Notes: generated from the sequence alone by a model not told the origin. Positions 40,331 to 52,187 are shown, counted from the stretch's first letter. The stretch is 64,000 bases of DNA from Micropterix aruncella (GCA_944548615.1 OX155951.1:25036877-25100876), one strand, 5' to 3'. Made by a program: numbers and translations.

Positions 40331-41745
40331 CGAAATTTATCTGATTTTGATTATTCTATTTTAATTTCATTATATAGTGGGGTCTTGTACCAATAATAGT
40401 TGTGTTCTGTAAACCAGGTTAAGAGATATCCTGAGTATAATTTGCAGTATTTGTAGTTATATGACATAAATTATTTATTTATATATGGTAATGTTCATAA
40501 TTTGCAACAAACGTAACACAAATCATAGTTAATTTCTACACTTAGACAAGGAATATAATTTAACTTAAAATGTATAAACCCACAGCATGTTATGTGACTC
40601 CCATATGTAATGATATATTATGTCTCATAATCTTTGTCTATTGCCAGTTTATATTTTAAATTTCTTGTTTTTTTATATCGATTTTTTATGTTTTGTGCAA
40701 ACAAAACCACAATTATTATAATTATGTAGAGTCAGCCTTCGTTTTATAATCTAGCATAAAAGGCCAGTCTTGTTATTTATATAGGATTAAAACAATAAAC
40801 TTTTGTTAAGACCAATAAATGTATAATTATAACAAAGTTTTCTAAAAGTATTGTTAAAACCAGATTTCTCTCTTACCAATAGGTTTATCCCCAGTTGACC
40901 TGATTTTTAGGATGCCCAATTAGGAATTTGAGTTTAAATAATACATCTATATGACCGAACTGTGTAAAAAATACTTAGGTATACCTATGTATTTTTTCTT
41001 TATTTCTTTTTAATTATTCTGTATTACGGGTTTTTTTCTGTATTTCTTTTTAATTTTTCTGTATTACGGATATCTATATACCCATACGACTGAAGCTGAC
41101 TTAAATAGAATGTTTCTACCAGAATAATAAATCTGATAGCAATATTCAGTGGAAATATTATGATAGACTACTGGAAAACTGTATTAGGTATATTATTTTT
41201 ATTTTAATTTAATTATTTAGGTAAGTAACAGTATGAACTACTAATAATTAGATACATAATTCTTTTAAAAAACATATTATTATGCCGATTATAACTTACG
41301 CCGTTCGAAATGACTTGAAAAATATTTACAAACTAAATTATGAAACAAAAAATACATCCGTAAATATTTATTAGTTGAGAGAAAACGGATCCATACCGCG
41401 CGGAGATAGACGACAGTTCTCCCGACGCGTTTGTAGACGGCCAATGTAACTTTGCCGAAAATGTAACTTTGCCGGGAAAACTCGTCGTCCAAGTCCAAGC
41501 GGCAAGGATTCATCCCCACCAACCAAAAATGTCAAATGTCAAATGACCGCAAAAGTTGTAGAATTAACCGCAAACATATAAATCATACTTATACAATATA
41601 GGTACGTATAGGTACAACATAAATTCAAAATAAGTAAATGGGAATACATATATAAGTTATATTACATTTATACATACATATTACAAATCAATAATTAGGT
41701 ACTAGCAGTTGTCACTGCTGCTTCAAGGGCGGTTCGTACTGCCGA

Positions 41746-42350
41746 TTAGAAGCTAATTTTGTTTCTACTATAAATGTCAAGCCCTGTTAATTTATCATTA
41801 TACTTACGTGGCAATCGGTTAAGCATTGAATTGCGCGTGTAGTTAGAATGTCGTGTCTGGGGCTCGAATAACTGTATAGATCGGGTCTTACGTTGCGGCA
41901 CCTTCAGAGCGATGCTCGAAACTATGTATCTATCTATGCTATCCAGCGACCCATTGACGATGTCATGTAGCGCAGTCATATCCGCATCAGTTCGCCGATC
42001 CTCAAGCGACAGCATATTAAATATCACAGTAAGAGTCGAATGCGAGATGTTTGCGTCGGACTATGCACCGGACGAAACGTCCTTGAATCCCCTCCAGTTG
42101 GACTTTGTGCACGCTATATTGCGGAGACCAAATGGGAGACGCGAATTCAAGAATACTGCCGACGTAGCTGTTGTATAGTGTCAGTGCGGCCCTGGTACCC
42201 GAGAAGGGCTTAGTCATCCTTAATATAAACCCTAGCATTCTGTACGCCCTCTCTGCTGCTTGTTGACAGTGACTATCGCCTAGAAGTTTGTTGTCAAGGT
42301 ATACACCAAGGTCGCGAACGTAAGTGCTTTCTGGTATGGTATCACCATAA
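41746..42350 (-). pseudogene. LINE 3' end: reverse transcriptase C-terminus
   Basis: The minus strand reads IPESTYVRDLGVYLDNKLLG, DSHCQQAAERAYRMLGFILR and YNSYVGSILEFASPIWSPQY, then VQLEGIQGRFVRCIV. After a frameshift near 42020 come LSLEDRRTDADMTALHDIVN and SMLNRLPRKYN. VRDLGVxLDxKL, RMLGFIxR, SxLEYxSxIW, QxRFxR and LSLExRR are the ordered landmarks of this LINE tail. It is 5' truncated and frame-broken. Confidence 0.85.
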
Positions 42351-42366
42351 GTCTAATCACCTAAGT

Positions 42367-42830
42367 CTAATCTATGTATATAAAATGGATATTGGTATAT
42401 CTGTCTGTCCGAACTTAATAGACCCTGAAACCGCTGTTTCAACGTATGTTTTCATAGAGAAGGTTGTAACTCACCACTATATGGCCCTGCAGCACATATA
42501 CTTCTATACCGCTCAACCGATCTCCATGAAAATTGGTATACACAGACTATACATAGACTGCGGAGCACGCATAATATGTTCACTGTCTGTACTATTTTCG
42601 CTTTCGCATTATATTTTCGCAGGCTTAACTGTTTTGTAACTCGCAACCAGATGGCGCTGCAGCCAACTTCCATACCGGTCAACCAATCGCCGTGAAAATT
42701 GATAAACGTAGGTATTTGAGCACGTATAATATTTTCGCGCTATCCACGTTGTTGTAACTTGCCAGTAGATGGCGCTGCAGCAGGTTAACCTTTATACCCT
42801 TCAACCGATCGTTTAATTCAATTAGTTTCC
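42367..42830 (+). mobile_element. Helitron-like fragment with internal repeats
   Basis: It begins TCTATGTATATAAAATGGAT after an A, like the Helitron at 26.6 kb. Inside are three degenerate repeats, each with TGTAAC[TC].....ATGGCGCTGCAGC followed by ATACCGGTCAACCGATC-like sequence (near 42470, 42640 and 42755). No CTAG end was identified. Confidence 0.5.
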
Positions 42831-43864
42831 TTTTTGTTTTTTCAAATTTTTTCTATCAAAACTTGTTTATTGGCTCTTACCGATTCACCCATTTCGAGGA
42901 TATCGGTAATTAAAAACTCAGCTGTATTATCATATCATCCATAATATGTGTTTTTCTCGAATGGGTTACAATTCGTTGGCCTAGAATAAAATCGACAATA
43001 ATATTGCAACAATGTTACAGGTTGCATGTTGCGATATTGTCCTTGCAAAACTCCATCCCGTTTTACGTTAAATGTCGTCTGTTCTCAATAGCAATCATCT
43101 CCTTAGTGACTTGACGAGTGCCAATATCGTCTTCGCCACGGGTCATTTTAAATAGGCCCATTAAACGCATTTTGGAGCCAATTCGTTTCAGCGTTGAATG
43201 CATTTAATTTTATTTCATTCCACGAAAGTAACGAGCCCCCCGAGGGGGTCGTTTTGCGACCAAAAGTGGGAAATTGGCCCCTCGTCAGATTGGCGATTGG
43301 TGAAACGAGATTTTGAGACATTCCACTTTTCCCACAGCGAGTAGCGGCTGCGTGTGTAGTGCAGTGCTCGCGCGTTTGTATGTGTGTGTCACCAAATAAA
43401 GAAATGGAATTACTAAAGATTACGTCAACTCAGTGGCGTAGCTACTAAGATGCTAGGCGGTGCAGTGCACCAGGGCCTACAGCGCTAGGGGGCCCACGGC
43501 TCTTTGATTGTTGGTCTAAGTCTAACTAAAACAATGTCAATATTTTGTTTATTAAAAATAAATCTTAATTTCCTCCAAAACGCCACCTAGACGCAACTAT
43601 AGAGTTTTCCAATAAGGGTGGGTCGGTGTTGACTTCCTGTGCAATAAAATAAGCCGAGTGTAAGGTATTAATGACATCATTTTTTTATTTGAAAGGCCAT
43701 GTATGCCATTATAAATGGAATATGACATCATTTAAATGGGGCTTTCCACGGTGGCACGGATCCGAGAGGTCCAATTTTTAACGCTTCTGAATTATATAAC
43801 GCTACGAACGTATGAATTAATTGTAGACTACTTTAAAAGTTTTGCCTAAGGTAAAAGGTTTACC

Positions 43865-44080
43865 TACTACGCGCAGAATCATTCCAAGTTGTTTGAAAGC
43901 TTTAGCTACGACCTTATCAATATGAAGCTTAAAGTGCAGCTTGGAATCCAAGGTAATGCCCAGATCACGAATATTGGTTACTCGAGTCAAGTTTTTACGG
44001 GCGATATTCTAGTTGTAAATGAAAATAACTTTCGCATAGATCTCGCTGAATTTGGGCGATGGCCTGGGTTATGTTGAATT
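43865..44080 (-). pseudogene. LINE reverse transcriptase scrap
   Basis: The minus strand reads LTRVTNIRDLGITLDSKLHF and KLHIDKVVAKAFKQLGMILR. This is the same VxxxRDLGxxLDSKLxFxxHI...AxxxLGxIxR strand seen at 42.2 kb, here diverged. Upstream of it AIAQIQRDLCE (about 44045) fits the preceding helix with frameshifts. It abuts a mariner transposase scrap. Confidence 0.65.
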
Positions 44081-44082
44081 CA

Positions 44083-44153
44083 GAAAACCCCACATGAATA
44101 AGTCTAGAGGGGTCAAATCGCACGATATTGGTGGCCAATTCACGTCACTTACC
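44083..44153 (-). pseudogene. Mariner-like transposase catalytic scrap
   Basis: The minus strand reads VSDVNWPPISCDLTPLDLFM and WGFL. It closely fits the VNWPPRSCDLTPLDxFLWG box around the third catalytic Asp of mariner-like transposases. No other part of the transposase was found. It joins directly to LINE-derived sequence at about 44080. Confidence 0.7.
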
Positions 44154-44498
44154 ATGCACTAACGAACACTCATTTCAATAATAAAGATTTAATGTGCTAC
44201 TGAATCGTGTAACTTGCCATGGTAATTTGGCATCAGTGACTGAATAATTAACAACAGATTTGATAGACGGCGCTAAAAGAACATGGCCGCCACAGACTGC
44301 CATCATCGACCCGGAAAGTTTTGGAAATTATTGGACCATTATCGGAAAACAATATTTATAAAATCTCGAAAATCAAAAGTACAGCTTAGGAAAAAATCAT
44401 GAACAAAAAATATATACTTTTGAGGCTTTTAATGCGAAAACAACAACAAAAAGAGGGAATAAATTAAATACCAATAAATATATCAAAAAGAAAAAAAA

Positions 44499-44889
44499 AC
44501 ACGACTGTCGTTATAGAAAATGAACTATTATATTCATAATTATTTTAATTACGGTTTTTTACGGAATACTTGTAATTTATATATGTATTTATCCATATAG
44601 ATAAATCAATATTTCCGGAATGTACTCAATCATACCTTTTATTTAACGCTAAACCCGATATATTCGTGTTAATTTATTGACATTTGGACTTTTAGACAAC
44701 TACTTACCTACTTGATATTTGGATAGTTAAGGGAAGCTATGACACTCGGGATGACATAATGTTTCGAACAAAACTACGCACTTCTAAATCGGTTCAAGTG
44801 TTTAGAAGTTATTGTGGAATAAAGAAACGGAAAACATACGGTATAAACCCCTGAACACATTACACTCCTTTTTTGTTGGGCAGTCGTGT
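44499..44889 (+). mobile_element. ACGACTGCCC-end TIR element, copy b
   Basis: 391 bp, ends ACACGACTGTCG and GGGCAGTCGTGT. Same orientation as copy a, with the GGAATAAAGAAACGGAAAAC block shared. Its minus strand keeps an AG|GTAAGTAG site in the same place as the longest copy. Confidence 0.65.
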
Positions 44890-44981
44890 AATAATTACCC
44901 AACCTGGACAAATTTCTGGTCAAACTGAAATCTCCAGAACTTGTCACTATACTCCACTCCTACTACGTATGTTTATTTGTT

Positions 44982-45180
44982 TCTACTCTTTATTGTGAAA
45001 TTTTATAATGGGCGGGTTGATTATCATACGACAATCCTACTATGAAGTGATCATATTATTATGTATGTTTGCGTGTAATATGTGTGTGTCTCGATATTGC
45101 ATTCGATCGACCCAGCCGGGAATCGAACCCGCTACCTTACAATGTAAGATCAGGCGACCGAACCACCATGCCACCGGGCC
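44982..45180 (-). mobile_element. tRNA-derived SINE, copy 3, internally deleted
   Basis: The head (45180-45109) shows box A TGGCATGGTGG and box B GGTTCGATTCC. About 50 bp between the head and the TTGCATTCGATCGA block, present in the other copies, is missing here. Confidence 0.82.
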
Positions 45181-45448
45181 AGTAAGTCCTTTTTTATTTC
45201 GTTATCTAATATTAGGATTCATTTTTGAATATTTTTAATACAAATAATAAATGTTTTAGCCTCTGATATACCTACCTACCAATAATAAAATATTTGCTTA
45301 ATTTTAGTTTGGTTGTCATGTTTTGTAAGTTGATCCGGTTTTCCTATTAAAACATTATTTATAATAATAATTTTTATAACAATTTTTAATAATAATAAAA
45401 ATTAAATAAATAAAGGAATTGGAAAAAATAAATCAATACATATATAAC

Positions 45449-46035
45449 CTTCAGGATACCTCCGTCTTTCTGACTGGTTACGGGGCCGAAATTGCTTGCG
45501 CGGCCTCTACCTGATGTATTACAGTGTTAATTCGTCTGGGCGTCTTTTGCCCGTAATTCCACTCGGGATCGAGCGGCCCATTGGTCGGTTTGAGAGAGGC
45601 ACGAAAACAGGTCAACATCCACCCTCACTGCTTAGGACACGATATATTTTCATAGTCTCCACACTCCTTCAGTAATTAGTCAGAGTGCACAACCGATTGG
45701 CTGACGCCGCTCGGTGAGCAAACCGTCCAGTAACGCTGTAGCGCCATCCTCCAAGGGAAATGTATCCACCAGCCGTAAGGCTTGAGATGCGAGGGTCCTT
45801 CCCGGGGTAGTCCCTCACACGAGGCTATTGTATAGGAGCTGAATCGTGATTTGGGCCGACCCGAGAACACATTGGAACGTATGGTCCAAGCTGCACGAAA
45901 CCATTCGCTAAGCATACGCACAGCGCATCGGTGCTTGTGAACGGTCGCGTGCTCGGCACGGGTCGGGGTTACTGGGCTATGACGTCGCCCTCGTAAGGGA
46001 GAGGGGCGCCAGACATACGGGCTGAGCTGAAACAT
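45449..46035 (-). mobile_element. Helitron-like 0.65-kb repeat, copy 3
   Basis: It is related in reverse orientation to copies 1 and 2 (GACGGTTTGCTCACCGAGCG, GCCAATCGGTTGTGCACTCT on the minus strand). The 3' hairpin end is not present at 45449, so it is truncated there. Confidence 0.6.
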
Positions 46036-46299
46036 ACAGCATGTTGTTTTTATAATGGTAAGAAATAAAGCGACTGGACAAAGTGGCTCTAAGGAGGGGT
46101 ACCACTACACCGAGAATAACATTTGTTAATTACAAATGTAAAACGGAATAGTTAGATAAAGGTTTAAAGTTCTATATAACTAAAATTTCATGTTACCTTC
46201 CATATCTTATGAGAAATATGCATCTATTTTATATATTTTTTTTATCTTTGTATCGTTTTTACTGTAAACAGCCCAACTTTTAATCTAATGTGCATTATC

Positions 46300-46430
46300 T
46301 TAATGTGAATCTAATGTGAATATCACGTGACAGTACTCAGGTGGTCACCCATACATGTACTGACCACTACAGACGCTGTTTAACTTCGGTGATCTGACGG
46401 GAACTATGTTTCAACTGGGTTACGGACGCT
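46300..46430 (-). mobile_element. 5S rRNA-derived repeat, copy 3
   Basis: The minus strand has GATCACCGAAGTTAAACAGC and, 20 bases on, AGTACATGTATGGGTGACCA, the box A and box C regions of 5S rRNA. The tail is shortened but keeps ATTATCTTAATGTGAA. It has the same orientation as the other two copies. Confidence 0.7.
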
Positions 46431-47109
46431 AAAAATATCGATAAAACGAGGTCAAATGGTTATAATGATTGTGAGATTTCGGTTTAATGAGTCAATAAGT
46501 TTATGAATCTTCTAAAGAGGTTGACGATCTTTTAAAAATCATTATTTTTCACTAAAATTTAATAACGTTTTCCAGCAAAAAACCTTTTTGGTATTTTTAA
46601 CGATATTTGTCCTTAGATCTCTCTACATAGAACAAATTTCGGTATAAATGTCTCTTCAAACATATCTTGAGTCTCTGGCTACCTACCCATATATAATTTA
46701 GAGTTAATTTCGTAGAAATATTGTAACGCCACTGTGGCGCAGTGAGATGCGTCCTGCCAATACTCTTGGATGTCACAATGGCATATTACCGCCAATCTAC
46801 ATTTAAGTATGCGGTCACCTTTCAAACCGTGAAAGCAGTATGCAGGACATAGTCCAATGCGATAAATTAATATTGCCAGGCAATTTTGATATGTTGCTGT
46901 ACCACGCTACCATTAATTTAATGCAAGTAGTACCAGTACTGTTTTTCCGTGTCTACATGCAAATCTTAAAATAAGCCTTTTCTATTACGGGTCTTTCCTG
47001 TGAATTTGCCCTTATTGAACCAACTAACTAACTAAGATGACCATATGTTCAACCAACTACAATAAAATTACTACAATGTTCGCGATGTATCGATCGACAT
47101 TACAACTTG

Positions 47110-47712
47110 GGTTGTCAACTGCAACAGGCGAACCCATCACATCAGGAAATTTTAATGACAGTGACCGTTTTAACTCCCGTGAGGTGAGCGTAGATGACAA
47201 AGACAATAATACAAATCTACCGTTTAGCTAAGCCGACATGCCCGTCAGAGTCCAACGCCTTAGGGCGATGGCACCGGGAAAGGTACGCAACAGGCACCCT
47301 CGCCCCAGGCTACCAGTTTTGAATGGATATCTTCGTCTGGAAATAACCATCATGATAACTCCAACCTCCCGACTGGTTAGCAAAGTTGCTTGCGCGACCT
47401 CTACCTGCCGTATATTCAGCGGTGATTCCGTTTCAATTTATCGCAGACCATTGGTATATTTGCCTAGCTCTGAATTTAGGATCAGGTAGCCAATTGGTTA
47501 TTTTTAGAGTGGTTGACGACAGGTCAACATCCACCCTTGCTGCTTAGGAAACAATGTACGAGTATTTCTATAGTCTCCCGACTCTGTCATAGTCAGAGTG
47601 CACACACCAATTGGCTATCGGCGCACTGTGCGAGAACAGTCCAGTAGCGCCGGGAGGCGTTCCTCCAGGGGAAACCGATTCACCAGCCGCGAGGTCTGAG
47701 ACGCGAGAGTGC
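47110..47712 (-). mobile_element. Helitron-like 0.65-kb repeat, copy 4
   Basis: Reverse orientation, with the terminal GTTGTCAACTGCAACAGGCG at 47112 (a decayed version of the hairpin end), then AACCCATCACATCAGGAAAT, and the body blocks up to 47712 shared with copy 3. It contains no convincing coding sequence. Confidence 0.6.
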
Positions 47713-48531
47713 GACAAAACTTTACCTATTCACAGAAGTTATTCTTAATGCGCGGTCCTCTCGCTACATAGAACATAGTGCGCTATATTTTTTCTTCACA
47801 TGTTTTTTTGTGTCTTTGGCTATTTAATTTTATAAATATTTATAAATATTATCCACACGGAAACTGCCTTTTGCTTATCACTGGTCCTTAGGAAGAAAGA
47901 GTAACAAAACAGGAATAAGCAATTACGTGTGAATTATATATCATGAATAGTAAGCTAGTCTAGACATTCACTACCTACCAAATCAAAGTCATATTCTAAT
48001 ATGCATCTTTTCAAAAAGCATATATATAATTCTATTATGTAAGTCTAATGTGTATCTAATACAATTGAAATAATGAAATCCTAATAAGACACAAACATCC
48101 TGTGTATTTGTAGCATCCATCCGGCCGTGACGTCACAAAAACACGCGATCCCAAAATGAAAAGCTTTGTCAGTTAGGGGTTGCGGTAGGGTTCCTATATT
48201 AGCCAAAAATAATTCAATCCAACGACTTAAAAAACACGAACTATTTCAGGATAAATTTGTCTTCGTGGATGGAAACTAATGAGTTACAGCAGCAACAGCA
48301 ACATAAAGACAACATTTATTAAAACAGTTGTCGTAACGAAAACCTCCTGGAATAGAATGACGTTTAATGAGATATGGCAGATATTTGAATACGTGCATTT
48401 ATATTGATATTTTTTGATATTTGAATATTTAGAGCGCCTGCTAAAGTGCGCCGCGATACTGCTACACCACGAAAGTCGCCATATTAAATATAATAATAAA
48501 AGATTAATCAATTTTTGAAACTACTCGTATG

Positions 48532-49163
48532 TGTGCCATGGACCTGGGAACTAATGGACCCTGTTGCAGTTTAGCCACGAAGACCCTTTCGTTCAAGGTC
48601 GGCCATAATCACGGGTCAACACCCATCCGGAGGCCTCCACACAGAAGAAAGAGGAAGGGTAGGAGGCTGGCCTGCGGGCCAGTCTCCCCTAGGAGTCAAC
48701 CCTCGGGCGCTCTTGGACGGTTTGCGCACCGTGCGGCGTCAGCCAATCGATTGTGCACTCCGACCAACAGCCGAGGGAGTCTGGGAACAGCAATGTTTCC
48801 TATAGAGCGGGGGTGGTTGTTAACCTTGTGGCACCTGCTTTTGAAACGACCATTCGGCCACCCGATCCCGGGTCAATAAGCCGGTCTAAGGATGCCGTGG
48901 TCCACGATAGATTCTGTAGACACTGCTTCATAAGGGTGAGGACTGCGCAAGTGGCCTCGATCCTGTAACCAGTTAGGAGGTATGAGGTGGTAGTCAGGGT
49001 GCGAAGTTACCCGCTGGGTACATTTCACAGGCGTTGCCCTCTGAAGGGTGGGTTATTTTTCGTCCCAAGTTTCTGCGCTCACCTCACGGGATACAGAACG
49101 ATCACTATCTTTAAAACTTTCTGAGGTGACGGGTTCGCTCGTTGTAGTTGACAGCTCTAGTTG
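48532..49163 (+). mobile_element. Helitron-like 0.65-kb repeat, copy 2
   Basis: Plus orientation. The body matches copy 1 block by block. The 3' end reads CTGAGGTGACGGGTTCGCTC, GTTGTAGTTGACAGCT and CTAG before TT (49159-49162). The hairpin ACGGG…CTCGT is one base off perfect. Short overlapping open frames in it are not supported as genes. Confidence 0.65.
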
Positions 49164-49219
49164 CCCATTTGTAGGACGACATTGAATAATCTAATATGCT
49201 ATATAATCTATGGTATGAC

Positions 49220-49500
49220 GGAATGATTGGATTAGGAGCATCGTGGACGTTAAAAACCGACGCGATTGCCCGAGACGCAATCGGAATCGAAAGCCTTATC
49301 GCTCGCTTGCATAATGCGTGGAGAGCTGGTGGGGCCCACCTGTCTCTCATGCGGGTGAAAGCCGATGGGGAAGCGAGACCCATCCTCGATGCGGATGGCT
49401 GCTTCGATGGGGATGCCGCGCGCTGGCCTCGCTGGCCTTATGTTGGTTGTCCTTCCGCACGCCTCACTACGCCTCGCCTCGCCCACGTGCACCCGTCAAA
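49220..49500. promoter_or_regulatory. GC-rich block of unknown nature
   Basis: A balanced-composition 280-bp block directly after Helitron-like copy 2, open in several frames on both strands. No protein match was recognised. It may be transposon-derived or a regulatory island. Confidence 0.3.
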
Positions 49501-50094
49501 TTATACCTTTCGCTGATTCTATTACTGATTTTAATAAATAGATTGAGACGATAGATTGTACGCCGCTGCACGTACACTGAAACAGATTTAACTGATCGCT
49601 CGTTTACATAAGTAGGATAGGCCTTCTGACGCGAAACGTCTTATAATCAGAACAAAACATATGGGTACCATGATAAAAATTGTATACAAAATTGGATGTC
49701 AATAGAAAAAAAATTTAGGCAAAAACCCAAAAACTAAATAAACTCAAAATATACAAATAAGAATAAGAATCAGAATAAATTTATTTTCGTAAGTAATGTT
49801 CCAAAACATAATTCAAAAAGTCTGCCTAACTAGGCCGAAGCCCATACCATGGTAGACTAGACTAGGTCACTTGTAAGTTTTATATTGTGCGCACACTTAT
49901 TAAAGTAGGGGAAGGCGAGGTAATGTGGCCACCTTAAGGAAAAAGTACGATCACATACTAGATCTATGGAGTTATTGCGATCATTTCTTTCCATTTGATT
50001 GACGAATATATTCTACTTTGCATATTAGAAAACATTATATCACTTATTACTAACAAAAGCTCAGAATACGATAAAACGTGGGACAGGGGAAACT

Positions 50095-50160
50095 GACCAC
50101 TTTACCTCGTCGATGTAGGTAAAGTGGCATACCCTTTTTTTTAGTTAGGTAAAGCGACCC
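50095..50160. repeat. Subterminal repeats of the pogo element, left side
   Basis: Three copies of a motif close to AGGTAAAGTGGCC are seen: inverted at 50095-50110 (TGACCACTTTACCTCG), direct at 50117-50129 (AGGTAAAGTGGCA) and direct at 50145-50160 (TTAGGTAAAGCGACCC). The TIR itself carries CGAGGTAATGTGGCCACC. They are probably transposase binding sites; this is inference from position and repetition. Confidence 0.6.
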
Positions 50161-50306
50161 ATAGCCATTGAAGGATGAAATGAAATACAGAAATTTTCCA
50201 TCTCAATTGAAATTTAATTAACAAAGAATAAGACTTTTGTTCACTAGCTTTATTTACTTAATTGTGTCAGTTTAAACCAAAAGAAAACAATGTTGATCAG
50301 AGTTAA

Positions 50307-52067
50307 TTAGGAACAAAATTCACACATGAACTCATCATCGTCGTCATCACATCCTGAACAGGCTTCGTGTGCCCAACGATTGCAAATTTTGCATTTTATC
50401 CAGCCGTCATTTGTTCGTGAAGCCGACCAAAGCTCCATACAGTAAAAGCAGACAGCATCAGCGTCATCTCTATCTCCGCTTTTGTCCATATTTTTAGTCT
50501 TCGCCGGCTTCGCTAATATTTTCCCTTTTTCTTTGAGTTTTCTTTGAGGCCAATCAGTTTTGGAAGTCTTTTTTGGGCACTTTTCTCTTCCTGCTTACGC
50601 TTTTCTTCGAGTAATTCCTGTTTGTAAGGACTGCTGGTCAAAATGACAGTTTTACCCTTCTTCCTGATCAATTTTCTTACCTTAGGTGGTGCTTTCGGTA
50701 TGGGAAATAGATCTCCTGGTGACCATTCTACGAAAGAAGACGTGCTGGGCTGTAAGTCTATGTTTTGTAGGATATTTGTGGCTGGTTCAGGGCTCATGTT
50801 TCGTGGAGTGGTCGTACCTGGCTCGAGGTATATGTTAATTGAGGTATTTGTATCTGGTTCATCGTCAGCGTTTTTTGGGTTTAATGTTAGTAGATCTGTG
50901 CCTGGAACAGTAAGTTCAGCAGCAGCGTTTTCAGGATCTTGAGAAATTTCCCTAACTTTAGAATGGGGAGGAGGTTCCATTTCTGTTGTCTGAGATGGCA
51001 TGAAGTCGCTTTCTTTAAAAATGTTGCGGTCCAGTGGCTCAATACCGCACTTCTTGAATCCGTTTATGGCGATGGTTTGTTGAGCTGCCTCAGGATATGC
51101 TTCACCTAGAAGTTTTGACAGTTGGAAAGTCGTGATGGCTCTTCCTGGGTGGTTTTACAGATATTTTTCTATGGCACGAATGTATATTTATTGAATGGTC
51201 CCATGAAGGCAACATCCAGGGGCTGTAATCTGTGAGTACAATGTGGAGGAAAAACTATTACGGTCGTGTGATTATCTCTCCATTTCATTTCAATTAAATC
51301 AATATTTTTTGTGTGAGTATTGTGACCATCTAAAAGTAGCAAAACAGGGTCATCTGCAGATGGTTTAACAAATTTTAAGAAATGCTTTAACCATTCAGTA
51401 AAAATTTCTAGTTGCATCCATCCAGACGAATGGCAGGCAAATGCAGTTCCGGGTGGTGCGCCATCCATCCGAGTATCTTGGTAGACTTGCTCTGTACCGT
51501 AGTGCAACCAGTTTCGTCTACGTTATAAATACGATATGCTGTATAACTGATTTTAGTTCTAGCCTCCTCTAAAAGATCGATAAAAGTCATAACGTTAATT
51601 TTATTGAAGCCTTGGGCTCGAGCAAGTGAGGTAGCTTCAGGGCTTTTTAGTGTTATTTCAGGGTGTCTCTTTCTAAACCCTTGTGCCCAGATCTTACCGG
51701 CCATTTCTTTATTTTCGTTAAAGTTGTGATTCAGTTTATTTTTCACTGCTAACTGATAAGCCAAGCGCCTTACGTCGTCAAGCGTCAAACCATAGAAGCG
51801 CCGTTCCATGTCAAGAATATGTGCCAACAGTTCAGTTTCTTGCTCGGCAGAAAATACAGGCCGACGAGACCCCAGGCCTTTCGTATATCCAGTAGCTATT
51901 TTGTTTGCACCTTTCACTCGACGCTTCAGAGTAGATCGCGGGACTTGGAACTGTTTGCTAGCTTTGAGGAATCCCATTTCCCCTCTTTTCACGGCCTCGA
52001 TAGCCTCTCGCATTGCATTTGCATCCCATGATTGTTGAGTTGTTTTGCGCGTGTATTTATTCGGCAT
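50307..52067 (-). pseudogene. Pogo/Tigger (Jerky-like) transposase, broken, with PHD-like C-terminus
   Basis: The ATG at 52067 starts MPNKYTRKTTQQSWDANAMR, a pipsqueak-type helix-turn-helix, with RSTLKRRVKG as its recognition region. A CENP-B/Tc5-type DNA-binding domain follows (LAHILDMERRFYGLTLDDVR, FRKRHPEITLKSPEATS), then the catalytic region with YNVDETG (first Asp), VLLLLDGHNTHT (second Asp) and FPPHCTHRLQPLDVAFMGPF (third Asp). The C-terminal part reads NHPGRAITTFQLSKLLGEA, ends the DDE fold near GFKKCGIEPLDRNIF, and goes on through a Pro/Glu/Asn-rich linker to a cysteine-rich finger (CFYC, KCKICNRWAHEAC, MCEFC; C4HC3 spacing, PHD-like). Breaks seen: a frameshift with loss of about 40-50 codons near 51470, a frameshift near 51170, an in-frame TAA at 51155-51157, and a frameshift near 50515 just before the finger. 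Confidence 0.88.
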
Positions 52068-52128
52068 TGAAAGACTGCAACAAAAAACAAACAAATATTT
52101 AATAAATACAATATAAATAATAGACTGG

Positions 52129-52187
52129 AAGGTAAAGTGACCCACCAGGCCGTTTTACCTACCTAAAAAGTGGGCCGCTTTACCTAA
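52129..52187. repeat. Subterminal repeats of the pogo element, right side
   Basis: AAGGTAAAGTGACCCACC at 52129-52146 is direct; GGCCGTTTTACC (from 52148) and GGGCCGCTTTACCTAA (52172-52187) are inverted. Two more versions lie in the terminal 45 bp (52511-52554). The same motif occurs on the left side, which supports one element spanning both. Confidence 0.6.

Noticed and set aside
49111..49516. Overlapping frames on both strands at 49.1-49.5 kb
   Set aside because: Open on both strands because of base composition, partly inside a repeat; no motif.
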